Shown here: piece after piece, positions 36,301-43,871 of the stretch
How positions within the stretch are numbered: the stretch's first letter is position 1
Layout: each line of letters starts with the position of its first letter
Origin: Oerskovia jenensis
GTDB lineage: Bacteria > Actinomycetota > Actinomycetes > Actinomycetales > Cellulomonadaceae
Assembly (NCBI RefSeq): GCF_016907235.1
Contig: NZ_JAFBBO010000001.1
Coordinates: 3,534,001 to 3,598,000 of the forward strand
Direction: 5' to 3'
Length of the DNA: 64,000 nt
The notes under the pieces: generated by a model
Told to the model about the DNA's origin: nothing
What the model saw: the letters and a program-made list of their open reading frames with translations, nothing else
Databases searched by the model: none
Program-made: the position numbers and the translations under genes

Positions 36301-36555
36301 GCGCTCACGCCCATGGCGATCGGGATCACGGGCGGCGGCTCGTTCATCTCGCAGCCGCTCGCGCTCGTCGTGATCGGCGGCCTCCTGTCCTCGACGCTGC
36401 TCACGCTCGTCGTGGTGCCCGTGCTCTACACGCTCGCCGAGCGTGCGGGGGAGAAGCGGGCGGCCCGGCGCGAGGCGAAGCACGAGGCGAAGGCGGCCGA
36501 GCTCGTGGGCCGACACGCTGCGGAGGAGCCGGCGGAGCCTGCCGCGCGCGGCTGA
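33340..36555 (+). CDS. RND family exporter, AcrB/SwrC-like
   Basis: The 1,071-residue inner-membrane pump has the RND architecture. TM1 (NRAVVALATIAIAVFGVVSM) is followed by the first large outer loop and TM2-7 (from about 345), with GRVVDDSIVVIENIKRHLSY carrying the TM4 acidic pair that drives proton transfer. The second loop and TM8-12 follow. GTG 33340 is supported by CTGGAGG a few bases upstream. No membrane-fusion or outer-membrane partner gene is adjacent, as is usual for Gram-positive SwrC-type pumps. Likely substrates are drugs, lipids or surfactants. It ends at a 29-bp hairpin. Confidence 0.93.
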   Translation: MFRLARTSLANRAVVALATIAIAVFGVVSMGSLKQELIPSLQIPTAAVVAVYPGSAPAIVEQQVTAPLETAARGVDGVEDVTSSSSTGMSVTTVQFTYGTDMDLAAQQLQTAVTRVSSQLPADVDPTVVTGSVDDLPVVQLAVSGGADETTLADTVNSVVVPALEEVTDVRSVAVSGIADQQVTIDLDVAALAAAGLSPAQVTTILQDNGVVIPAGTVAAGDRTLSVQVGSAVTSTDDLINLPLVAAPSAASTPGAADAAPSAPVTLGDVATVTVAPQPATSYSRLDGEPALAVAITKTPAGNTVEVSHAVQSAIEDMDGALEAKDVRVEVVFDQAPFIEESIEGLATEGLLGLVFAVVVILLFLTSLRSTLVSAVSIPLSLFVTFIVMNATGYTLNILTLGAMTVAIGRVVDDSIVVIENIKRHLSYGEQKTAAILTAVKEVGGAITASTVCTVAVFLPIALVGGMVGELFRPFAMTVAIAMAASLFVALTIVPVLAYWFIKAPVVPADPEQAKVLADQAREVAEAKERRGLWQRGYLPTLRAALRHPAITLTIAVAVLAGTVALVPRLETNFLGDSGQDTLTVTETFAPGTSLATQDAAAREVEDALLGLDVVDTVQTTVGSAGGPEAAFFGGGGSPQATFSLTLDAEADGVAAQQEVRDAVADLGGDDSEGITVAGADAAFGSSTVDLVVRAPDTETLAAAADQVQQLAEDTEGASEVTNNLASAQSTIQVTVDRDAAAAVGLTETQVAGTVASLMSPSPVGTVNLGDGPVQVRVAVGQAPATVDELQALVVPTAAGVVPLTQIASIDEVDVPTSISRVNGERSATIAVTPAGQDLGTLTTALTAAIDDLELPGGATVELGGVATQQADAFADLGLALLVAIAIVYLVMVATFRSLLQPFILLVSIPFAATGALLLLLATGTPLGVPALIGMLMLVGIVVSNAIVLIDLINQYRAQGRGLDEAVMEGSRKRLRPIVMTAAATIFALTPMAIGITGGGSFISQPLALVVIGGLLSSTLLTLVVVPVLYTLAERAGEKRAARREAKHEAKAAELVGRHAAEEPAEPAARG

Positions 36556-36566
36556 CCGGACCCGCT

Positions 36567-36625
36567 CCGGGACGAGAGAGGGGCCCGCCCGTTCGACGAA
36601 CGGGCGGGCCCCTCTCTCGTCCCGG
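36567..36625. terminator. 29-bp perfect hairpin after the RND gene
   Basis: Arms 36567-36595 and 36597-36625 are fully complementary around a single central base, the longest perfect stem in the window. It lies 11 bases after the RND stop and 56 bases before the convergent hydrolase stop. Confidence 0.9.
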
Positions 36626-36680
36626 GATCTGGGGCGCGGCGCCCGACGACGTCGCTCACCCGCGTCGGGGCGGCCGCACC

Positions 36681-37958
36681 TCAGTCGTCCTCTCCGACGA
36701 GCCGGGGCGCGAGCGTCTCGTCGATCCAGTCGAACACGCGCTGCTCGGTCAGGGCGCGCCCGAGGGGCTGGCAGTGCAGGTTCGCGCCCTCCGCGGCGGT
36801 GAAGCGGACGAGGGTCGACACGTCGGGGGCCAGCCGGACGAGCTCCTCGGACTGGCCGGGCCAGAACTGCTCGCCCTCGGGCGACGTGACGAGCAGGGGA
36901 GTGGTGATGCGCGAGACGAGGTCTCGCACGTCGTACTTCTGGACCTCGCGGAGCGTCGCGGCGTAGCCCCCCACGCCGTACGGGCGGGCGCGGAAGCGCC
37001 ATGTCGCCGCGGTCGACCTCGACAGGCGCAGGCCCAGGTCCATGTCGCGGTCGAACGCGTGGTCCTTGCCCTCGTCGAGCAGCTTGAGCAGGCTCTTGGG
37101 CATCGAGCCCGTCCAGGAGGCCGAGACGTCGACCACGCCAGGGTCCACGACGGCAGCAGCCGGCCGGTGCTCGAACGCGAGCGCACGGGGCACCCAGTAC
37201 CCGGCCTGGCTCGTGCCGTGGACCACGAACCGTTCCGCGTCCACGTCGGGACGGTCCACGAGGGCGTCGAGCACCGGGGTCAGGACCGCCTCGAAGTCGT
37301 ACCGGAAGGGCATGCCGTGCTCGAAGAGCATCGACTGCTGCCCGGGGCCGTCGAACACGAACGCGTGATAGCCCCGCCGCAGGGCGCCCGCGACGCACGC
37401 GGTCCACATCGACGTCAGCGAGCCGTCCGACCCGTTGACGGCGACGACAGTCGACCGCGCACGGACCTGTCCCGGGTCCGCCGCGATCGCCGCGGTCGAC
37501 GCGGCGTCGGACGCGCTGAAGAAGTACCCCGGCAGGGTCGTCCCCTCGTAGGGGACCGCGAGACGCTCGACGACGAGCCCGCTCGCGTCGACCCACCGGT
37601 CCCACGCGTCGCGGTGCGTGCGGAACGTGGGCAGGAGCAGGCTCTCGTCCTCGAGCGCGCCGACCGCGTTGACGGCGGCCGCGTAGTACGAGGAGGCCCG
37701 CAGCCAGGCTGCGGCGGCACTGGTCTCGTGCCCGGCGGCCAGGGCGTCGGCGGCGGCCTGCGCGACGCGGTCGCCGAGTGCGTGCCACGCGTCGAACCAG
37801 CCCTGGTGGTCCTTGTCGCGCACGTGCGCGACGGCCGCGAGGACCTCGCCCACGTCCGCCGTGCCGCTGTACGCGCCCCCCAGGACGCTGCGGATCTCGA
37901 AGTCTCGCCCGTGGTCGCCGGAGAAGCCGGCGGAGAACGGGTCGTGGTGGTCGGGCAT
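36681..37958 (-). CDS. Alpha/beta hydrolase with N-terminal helical domain
   Basis: The 425-residue product resembles FrsA/DUF1100 and 2,6-dihydroxypseudooxynicotine-hydrolase-like enzymes. It has a helical lid region (about 1-130), then an alpha/beta hydrolase core with AVNGSDGSLTSMW (oxyanion region), nucleophile Ser in VHGTSQAGYWVP (near 253), acid in the VTSPEGEQFWP segment and His in EGANLHCQPLG (near 402). The triad is complete. ATG 37958 is chosen, with GGAGG eight bases upstream. Some family members cleave C-C bonds; the substrate here is unknown. Confidence 0.85.
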   Translation of the reverse strand: MPDHHDPFSAGFSGDHGRDFEIRSVLGGAYSGTADVGEVLAAVAHVRDKDHQGWFDAWHALGDRVAQAAADALAAGHETSAAAAWLRASSYYAAAVNAVGALEDESLLLPTFRTHRDAWDRWVDASGLVVERLAVPYEGTTLPGYFFSASDAASTAAIAADPGQVRARSTVVAVNGSDGSLTSMWTACVAGALRRGYHAFVFDGPGQQSMLFEHGMPFRYDFEAVLTPVLDALVDRPDVDAERFVVHGTSQAGYWVPRALAFEHRPAAAVVDPGVVDVSASWTGSMPKSLLKLLDEGKDHAFDRDMDLGLRLSRSTAATWRFRARPYGVGGYAATLREVQKYDVRDLVSRITTPLLVTSPEGEQFWPGQSEELVRLAPDVSTLVRFTAAEGANLHCQPLGRALTEQRVFDWIDETLAPRLVGEDD

Positions 37959-38059
37959 GGTGGCTGCCTCCCGCGTCGTGGACGACGGAGCCGAACGCTC
38001 CCCTCCACGACCATGCCCGCCCTCGGCGGTACCCACCAGTCGAGGTCCGACGGCGCGGC

Positions 38060-38824
38060 TCAGCTCGGGCGCGCCACGCCCGTCTCGTAGGCCAGCACGA
38101 CGGCCTGGACCCGGTCACGGAGACCGAGCTTGCCGAGCACCCGACCGACGTGGGTCTTGACCGTGGCCTCGGAGACCACGAACCGTGCCGCGATCTCCGC
38201 GTTGGACAGCCCCTCGCCGAGCGCCGCGAAGACCTCGAGCTCGCGGGCCGTGAGCTCGCGCAGGCGCGGGTCGTCGACCCCGTGGCCCGGGGCTGCCGCG
38301 CCCTGCGCCTGGGCGTTCTCCGGGAGGTAGCCCGCGAACATCTCGAGCATCCTTCGCGTGACCCGGGGGGACACGGCCGCGTCCCCGCTCGCGACGTTGC
38401 GGATCGCGCCCACGAGGTCGGCCGGCCGCGCGTCCTTGAGCAGGAACCCGCTCGCGCCCACTCGCAGCGCCGCGAACGCGTACTCGTCGAGGTCGAACGT
38501 CGTGAGGATCACGACCCGGCTCTCGGGCAGCGCGGACACGATCCGCTCGGTCGCGTCGATACCGTTCACGCCCGGCATGCGCACGTCCATGAGGATCACG
38601 TCGGGGCGCAGGGCCGTGGCCTGCGCGAACGCGGTCTCGCCGTCGCTCGCCTCGCCCACGACCTCGATGTCGTCCTCGGCCGCCAGGATCATGCGGAAGC
38701 CCATGCGCAGCAGGGACTGGTCGTCGACGAGCAGGACCCTGATCGGCCGGGTCGCGTCGTGGACCGTGCCCTCGGCGGGACCGGCCGCACCGCCTGCGGG
38801 ACCGTCGGAGAACGGGAGGGTCAC
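38060..38824 (-). CDS. Two-component response regulator, NarL/LuxR family
   Basis: The 254-residue regulator has a receiver domain (about 27-145) with the acidic pair in LLVDDQSLLR, phospho-acceptor Asp in ILMDVRMPGVNG (near 78), Thr in ILTTFDLDEY and Lys in GFLLKDARP. The LuxR HTH is at the C-terminus: LTARELEVFAALGEGLSNAE and SEATVKTHVGRVLGKLGL. The start is GTG 38824, which overlaps the kinase stop (GTGA). An upstream Gly/Ala-rich segment of 25 residues precedes the receiver. It is paired with the kinase upstream; the adjacent ABC exporter may be their target. Confidence 0.93.
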   Translation of the reverse strand: MTLPFSDGPAGGAAGPAEGTVHDATRPIRVLLVDDQSLLRMGFRMILAAEDDIEVVGEASDGETAFAQATALRPDVILMDVRMPGVNGIDATERIVSALPESRVVILTTFDLDEYAFAALRVGASGFLLKDARPADLVGAIRNVASGDAAVSPRVTRRMLEMFAGYLPENAQAQGAAAPGHGVDDPRLRELTARELEVFAALGEGLSNAEIAARFVVSEATVKTHVGRVLGKLGLRDRVQAVVLAYETGVARPS

Positions 38825-40272
38825 AGCGCTTCCCCCGCTCCGCCGTCGGGCCGGTGCTGCGTGGCGCCGTCGAGGCGCAGCCGCGCGACGACCTCCCAGC
38901 CCGAGCTCGTCGGACCGGCCGTGACCGTGCCCCCGTAGACGGCTGCACGTTCGCGCATCCCGATGATCCCTCTTCCTGTGCCGATGGGCTGGTCACCCGT
39001 GATGCCCGGAGGCAGCGGCCGGACGTCCGCGCCGTCGCGGGCCGTGCCGCCCGGTGCCCGTCCGGCCTTGTTCGTGACCGTGATCTCGAGCCAGTCTCCT
39101 CCGTCGGGCGTGCCCGCGTCACGCCGGGCGATCTCGACCACGACCACGGGGGTCAAGGGCGCGTACCGCAGCACGTTGGTCAAGGACTCCTGCACGATCC
39201 GGTGCGCTGCCTGACGCAACCCCGGGTCCGGGTCCGGCTGGACGCCCACGCGCACCAGGCGCACCGGCAGTCCCGCGTGCCGGAACCGCTCGGCGATGTC
39301 CTCCATGCTCGGGACGTCCGCGGTCGGGGTCAGCGGGGCGACCGTGCCGTCGGGGTCCCGCAGGACCCCCAGGACGCGGCGCATGTCGGCCAGGGCCGCG
39401 CGCCCGGTCTCGGTGAGCTCGTCGAGGGCCTGCCCCGCGAGCACGGGGTCCTTCGCGCCCAGCGCCTTGGCGCCGTCGGCGAGCGCGACCATGACGGTCA
39501 GGGAGTGCGCGACGACGTCGTGCATCTCGCGCGAGATCCGTGCGCGCTCGGCCGCGGCCGCGAGCTGTGCCTGCTGGTCGCGGTCGCGTGCGATCGCGTT
39601 GGCGCGGCCCACGAGGTCGGCGACGTGCAGGCGTCGACCGCGCACGCTCGACCCGATCGCTATGCCCAGCAGGGCGAACGTGACCGTGAACGCGATCGTC
39701 GCGATCCGTTGCCCCGTGAGCTCGCCGCTGCCGACGTCGGCACGCACCATCGCGCCCGTCTCGCTCACCGTGAAGTCGTACCAGAGCATCTCCGCGGTGC
39801 ACACCGTCAGGATCAGGACACCCAGCACGCTCCACGCCACGGCCGGACGATAGGTCGTCGCGACCGCGTAGACGGCGAACGCGGTGGCCAGCTCGAAGCC
39901 CGCGGAGTCGCCCGTCAGCGCGAGCGTCAGGATGGCGAGGGCGCCGATGGCTGCGGCGGTCCACAGCGGGTAGCGGCGCCGCCACAGGAGTGCCGCACCG
40001 CCCGCGAGGGTCGCGACCGCGACGCCGTAGCGCGGCTCCGGGTACAGCAGCGCCACCAGGAGCCCGGGGACCGCGAACCAGGCCGCGACGAACCAGTCCA
40101 TGACGACGGGGTGCCGCACGAAGTACCGGCGGATCGGCCCGAGCCTGCGGGCGTCCAGCTCGGTGAAGACCGCGGCGCTGCCCGGCCGCGGCTTGAGGGG
40201 GAGCCGGGGCGTCAGGGTCGGCCCCGTGGTGCCGCCGGCGCCCCCCGGGGCGTCGCTCCCCTCAGGACGCAC
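38821..40272 (-). CDS. Two-component sensor histidine kinase (HisKA_3)
   Basis: The kinase has about 483 residues. A Pro/Gly-rich N-terminus is followed by five or six TM helices (about 60-235), then the HisKA_3 box ERARISREMHDVVAHSLTVM (phospho-acceptor His near 272) and a HATPase domain with the N-box HRIVQESLTNVLRYA and G-box GTGRGIIGMRERAAVYGGTV. The start is uncertain: GTG 40272 is the first start codon after the hairpin at 40282-40310, and no clear ribosome site is seen. Few input residues lie outside the membrane, as in kinases that sense envelope-active antibiotics. Confidence 0.88.
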   Translation of the reverse strand: MRPEGSDAPGGAGGTTGPTLTPRLPLKPRPGSAAVFTELDARRLGPIRRYFVRHPVVMDWFVAAWFAVPGLLVALLYPEPRYGVAVATLAGGAALLWRRRYPLWTAAAIGALAILTLALTGDSAGFELATAFAVYAVATTYRPAVAWSVLGVLILTVCTAEMLWYDFTVSETGAMVRADVGSGELTGQRIATIAFTVTFALLGIAIGSSVRGRRLHVADLVGRANAIARDRDQQAQLAAAAERARISREMHDVVAHSLTVMVALADGAKALGAKDPVLAGQALDELTETGRAALADMRRVLGVLRDPDGTVAPLTPTADVPSMEDIAERFRHAGLPVRLVRVGVQPDPDPGLRQAAHRIVQESLTNVLRYAPLTPVVVVEIARRDAGTPDGGDWLEITVTNKAGRAPGGTARDGADVRPLPPGITGDQPIGTGRGIIGMRERAAVYGGTVTAGPTSSGWEVVARLRLDGATQHRPDGGAGEAL

Positions 40273-40281
40273 AGCGCCCGA

Positions 40282-40310
40282 CGCCGGACCACGGGTCTCG
40301 TGGTCCGGCG
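40282..40310 (-). terminator. 12-bp perfect hairpin after the ABC permease
   Basis: CGCCGGACCACG (40282-40293) pairs with CGTGGTCCGGCG (40299-40310) around GGTCT. It follows the ABC permease stop by 28 bases and precedes the kinase start. Confidence 0.75.
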
Positions 40311-40337
40311 CCGGGCTGTGCGCGGTGCGAGGGATGG

Positions 40338-41186
40338 TCAGGCGTCCCGCCGCTTGAGGACGACGGCCGCCGCAGCGAGGGACACCGCGGCCCAGACCGC
40401 CATCGCGATCGTCGCCCCACCCGGGGTCAGGACGTCGACGCCACCGGCGTCGGCCTCCGTGATCGCCATCATGGCGGTACCGAGGTTCATGGGCAGGAAC
40501 CTCGCGATGTCCTGGACCCAGTCCTGCGAGAGGAAGGCCGTGACGAGCGGCAGCACGAAGAGCAGCGCGACGAGCGTGAAGATGCTCCCCGCGGAGTGCC
40601 GCATGATCGTGCCGACGCCGACCGCGAGCAGCGCCACGAGGGCCAGGTAACCGGCGCACGCGAGGACGACGCGCTGCACGATCGGGTCACCCAGGTCCGG
40701 CACCAGGTCGTTGCCCGAGAGCATGGGCGCGGTCACCAGGTACGACACCGCGACCCCGACCACGGCGACGAGGAACGTCACGACCGCGATGATCGCCGCC
40801 TTGGCCCAGAGCGCCGGCAGACGCGTCGGGATGGCGCTCAGGGTCGAGCGGATCATGCCCGTCGAGTACTCGCCCGTGATGATGAGCGCTCCCAGGACCG
40901 CGACCGCGAGCTGGGCGAACACGTAGCCCGACACGAGCGCCTGCACGGTCGAGATGTTGCCGATCTGCTCGGCCATGCCCGGCTGGCTCGCGGCGAAGTT
41001 GAGCGACGCGGCCGTCGCCAGGTTGATGAGCACCATGACGGCGATCGTCGAACCGACGGTCCACCAGGTCGAGCGCAGCGAGCGGAACTTGATCCACTCG
41101 GACTTCAGGACACCGCCCACGCTGAGGCGGGTGGACGAGGTGCGCTTCGCCGTCGGCTGGGCGGCGGAGACGGTGGCGGCGGTCAT
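40338..41186 (-). CDS. ABC-2 type exporter permease
   Basis: The 282-residue permease has six TM segments. A cytoplasmic lead (LKSEWIKFRSLRSTWWT) is typical of BcrB/ABC-2 permeases; next come ITGEYSTGMIRSTLSAIPTR and a large loop. ATG 41186 has GGAG upstream and overlaps the ATPase stop as ATGA. With the ATPase it forms a two-gene exporter next to a two-component system, an arrangement often used for antimicrobial-peptide detoxification. Confidence 0.88.
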   Translation of the reverse strand: MTAATVSAAQPTAKRTSSTRLSVGGVLKSEWIKFRSLRSTWWTVGSTIAVMVLINLATAASLNFAASQPGMAEQIGNISTVQALVSGYVFAQLAVAVLGALIITGEYSTGMIRSTLSAIPTRLPALWAKAAIIAVVTFLVAVVGVAVSYLVTAPMLSGNDLVPDLGDPIVQRVVLACAGYLALVALLAVGVGTIMRHSAGSIFTLVALLFVLPLVTAFLSQDWVQDIARFLPMNLGTAMMAITEADAGGVDVLTPGGATIAMAVWAAVSLAAAAVVLKRRDA

Positions 41187-42157
41187 CGCTTGGCTCCTTC
41201 GGAGATCGAGGCGCCGGACGGGGCGTCCACGCCGTGGCCGATGTGCTGGGCGGCGGACTCGGTCTGGTACTCGACCGCGTCGGCGGTGAGGAGCATGTAC
41301 GCCTCCTCCAGGGTCGAGGTGACGGGCGTCAGCTCGTGCAGGACGATGCCCGCAGCGGCGGCGAGCTCGCCGATCCCGGGAGCCTCGGCGCCCGTGATCT
41401 GCAGCAGGCTCGGCTCGTCGGACGTGACGGTCGCGCCGTCGCGGGTCAGCAGCTCGGCGAGCTGCGTGGCCTGCGGGGTGCGCACGCGCACCGTGTGCTG
41501 AGCGCCGCCGTCGACGATGTCCTTGACGGGGGCGTCGGCGATGATGCGGCCCTTGCCGATCACGATGATGTGGTCCGCGGTCAGCGCGACCTCGCTCATG
41601 AGGTGGCTCGACAGGAAGACCGTGCGGCCCTCGGAGGCGAGGTAGCGGGCCAGGTTGCGGACCCACAGGACGCCCTCGGGGTCCAGGCCGTTGACGGGCT
41701 CGTCGAGGATGAGCGTCTTGGGGTCGCCCAGCAGCGCGGACGCGATGCCCAGGCGCTGGCCCATGCCGAGCGAGAAGCCGCCGACGCGCTTCTTCGCGAC
41801 CGACTGCAGCCCGGTCATCTCGATGACCTCCTGCACGCGGGTCTTCGGGATGTTGTGCGTGGCCGCCATCGCGAGGAGGTGGTTGTAGGCGCTGCGGCCC
41901 GTGTGCACGGCCTTCGCGTCGAGCAGGGCCCCGACCTCGGTCAGGGGCGAACGGTGCGCGACGTAGGGCTTGCCGTTGACGGTCACGGAACCGGCCGTCG
42001 GCCGGTCGAGCCCCATGATCATGCGCATCGTGGTCGACTTGCCGGCGCCGTTCGGGCCCAGGAAGCCCGTCACCTGGCCGGGCTGGACGGTGAAGGAGAT
42101 CCCGTCGACAGCGGTCTTGGGCCCGTACCGCTTGGTCAGGCCTCGTGCTTCGATCAT
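41183..42157 (-). CDS. ABC exporter ATP-binding protein, BcrA-like
   Basis: The 324-residue ATPase has Walker A GPNGAGKSTTMR (near 36), signature FSLGMGQRLGIA (near 133), Walker B TLILDEPVNGLD (near 155) and the switch His in LSSHLMSEV. The C-terminal domain of about 100 residues (VRVRTPQATQLAELLTRDGA) is of the DUF4162 type. It is the first gene of the exporter operon, divergent from the BI-1 gene. The substrate is unknown. Confidence 0.92.
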   Translation of the reverse strand: MIEARGLTKRYGPKTAVDGISFTVQPGQVTGFLGPNGAGKSTTMRMIMGLDRPTAGSVTVNGKPYVAHRSPLTEVGALLDAKAVHTGRSAYNHLLAMAATHNIPKTRVQEVIEMTGLQSVAKKRVGGFSLGMGQRLGIASALLGDPKTLILDEPVNGLDPEGVLWVRNLARYLASEGRTVFLSSHLMSEVALTADHIIVIGKGRIIADAPVKDIVDGGAQHTVRVRTPQATQLAELLTRDGATVTSDEPSLLQITGAEAPGIGELAAAAGIVLHELTPVTSTLEEAYMLLTADAVEYQTESAAQHIGHGVDAPSGASISEGAKR

Positions 42158-42443
42158 GCTCGCCCCTCGGGTGGGTTGCGGGTGGTGGCTGGGTACCTCC
42201 CCAGCCTAGGGAGTCCGGCCCTGCCCGCGATGCCCCCTCACGGTCGATCTTCGCGGGGCGGCCCCGTACGCCGCAAGGATGACGCCCGTCGGCCGGTCGA
42301 GCGATCTTGGCCTGCGAGCGGGGGAAAAGTCGGATGAATGCCCCGGGAACACCGGCGCGAACTCGCTCGTTGCATAGGATGGAATCACGGCCAGCGACAC
42401 CCGCCTCTCCAGAGGGCACTGGACGCCGCGACCAGGAGGAAGC

Positions 42444-43313
42444 ATGAGCAACCCCGTCTTCAACAACAGCGCCATCTTCGGCGAGCCGAAGCGAGCGCGC
42501 ACCGGCCAGGGGGCTGCGGGCACCGTCCAGCAGAACCCGGCGTACGGCACCCCGCCCCAGGCGGCCCAGTACGGCAGCTACGGCGCGCAGACCGCTGACG
42601 CCTCGACGCTCGACGCCATGTACAACGCGCCGACCGCGACGACCGCGGACACCAAGCGCCTCACGTACGACGACGTCATCATCAAGACCGGCGGACTGCT
42701 CGCCCTGCTCGTCGTCGTCGGAGCCGCCAGCTGGCAGCTCGTCGACACCATGCCGTTCCTGTGGATCGGCGGCGCGATCGTCGGCCTGGTCCTGGGCCTG
42801 GTCAACGCCTTCAAGCGGAACCCGAGCCCCGCGCTCATCGTGGCGTACACGATCGCGCAGGGCGCGTTCCTGGGCGGGATCAGCGCGTACTACAACACGC
42901 GGTTCGACGGCGTGGTCCTCCAGGCGGTCCTCGCGACCGTCGTGACCTTCTCGGCGGCGCTGTTCCTCTTCAAGTCCGGCAAGGTGCGCGTCACGCCCAA
43001 GTTCACGCGCTGGCTGCTCATCGCGATGGTCGGCTACCTGGCCTTCTCGCTCATCAACATGGTCCTCATCATGACGGGTGTGCTCGACGGCTGGGGCGCG
43101 CGCGGCGGCACGATCGGCATCATCGTCGGCCTCGTCGCCGTCGGCCTCGCGGCTGCTTCGCTCATCGTCGACTTCGACTCGATCAAGCGTGGCGTCGAGG
43201 GTGGCGTGCCCGCCAAGTTCGCCTGGTCGGCCGCGTTCGGACTCATGGTCACGCTCATCTGGCTGTACCTCGAGTTCCTGCGCCTGTTCGCGATCCTGCA
43301 GAGCAGCGACTGA
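42444..43313 (+). CDS. Bax inhibitor-1/YccA family membrane protein
   Basis: The 289-residue protein opens SNPVFNNSAIFGEPKRAR, the typical start of actinobacterial BI-1 homologues. About 70 hydrophilic residues precede seven TM helices. Family features include GAFLGGISAYYNTRF and the C-terminal DFDSIKRGVEGGVPAKFAWS, which carries the di-Asp-like pH-sensing region. Bacterial members are pH-sensitive calcium leak channels. AGGAAG lies six bases before the ATG, and a TAGGAT box is at 42375-42380. Confidence 0.92.
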   Translation: MSNPVFNNSAIFGEPKRARTGQGAAGTVQQNPAYGTPPQAAQYGSYGAQTADASTLDAMYNAPTATTADTKRLTYDDVIIKTGGLLALLVVVGAASWQLVDTMPFLWIGGAIVGLVLGLVNAFKRNPSPALIVAYTIAQGAFLGGISAYYNTRFDGVVLQAVLATVVTFSAALFLFKSGKVRVTPKFTRWLLIAMVGYLAFSLINMVLIMTGVLDGWGARGGTIGIIVGLVAVGLAAASLIVDFDSIKRGVEGGVPAKFAWSAAFGLMVTLIWLYLEFLRLFAILQSSD

Positions 43314-43315
43314 TC

Positions 43316-43864
43316 TTGGCCGACGCCCGGAAGAAGTCCCCGGCACCCGCTTCGGAACCCGTTCCGACGCGGGTGCCGGTCTTTGCCGCCGGCCTCGCGC
43401 TGGCGGCCTTCACGCTGCTCGTCCTCCAGGTGCCCTACGGGCTCCTCGTGGGCCACAGCGTCCCCAACGCGATCGCGTGGGTCACGGTCTCCGCGGTCGT
43501 CATCCTGCTCGTGACGCTCACGGCCGGGGCGGTGCTCGCCTGGCTCGGGCACCGCATCTCGCGTGAGTGGGACGACCGCAAGGCGACCACGCTCTTCTTC
43601 GCCCTCGGGTTCGTGGGGGTCGGGATCTGGAGCTTCATGGTGCTGGGCTCGCTGCTCGGCGCGGCCACCGGCGACCCGACCACCGCGACGAGCGGGATCG
43701 CCCTGGCGTCGGTGCTCTACCTGGCCGTCGCGGGCGGGCTGAGCGCCGCCGTCGGGCGGTGGTTCGCACGCGACGCCGCGGACCGTCCGTTGCTCGTCGT
43801 GATCCTCGGCGTGAGCGTCGCGTTGTGCGCCGTGCTCGGCGGAATGGCCCTCGGCAGCGCATGA
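43316..43864 (+). CDS. Four-TM membrane protein of unknown function
   Basis: The frame is open from just after the BI-1 stop (43311) to 43864 and has four hydrophobic segments (about 20-38, 48-68, 82-103, 115-133), with a fifth at the end (LLVVILGVSVALCAVLGGMA). A hydrophilic start (ADARKKSPAPASEPVPTR) precedes them. TTG 43316 is the first candidate start and GTG 43373 a second; neither has a good ribosome site, though coupling to BI-1 would not need one. No family is recognised. It ends seven bases before cystathionine beta-synthase. Confidence 0.65.
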   Translation: MADARKKSPAPASEPVPTRVPVFAAGLALAAFTLLVLQVPYGLLVGHSVPNAIAWVTVSAVVILLVTLTAGAVLAWLGHRISREWDDRKATTLFFALGFVGVGIWSFMVLGSLLGAATGDPTTATSGIALASVLYLAVAGGLSAAVGRWFARDAADRPLLVVILGVSVALCAVLGGMALGSA

Positions 43865-43871
43865 TCGGTGC

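Noticed and set aside
33286-38118. A 1,610-codon open frame on the minus strand across the RND gene and hydrolase
   Set aside because: It is an antisense shadow of high-GC coding DNA. Its translation is Arg/Asp/Gly-rich low complexity, while the plus-strand RND and minus-strand hydrolase frames carry clear family motifs.
40273-40659. N-terminal extension of the histidine kinase
   Set aside because: The frame runs upstream into the ABC permease gene and across a terminator hairpin. The extension overlaps a real gene in another frame and has no kinase-like sequence.
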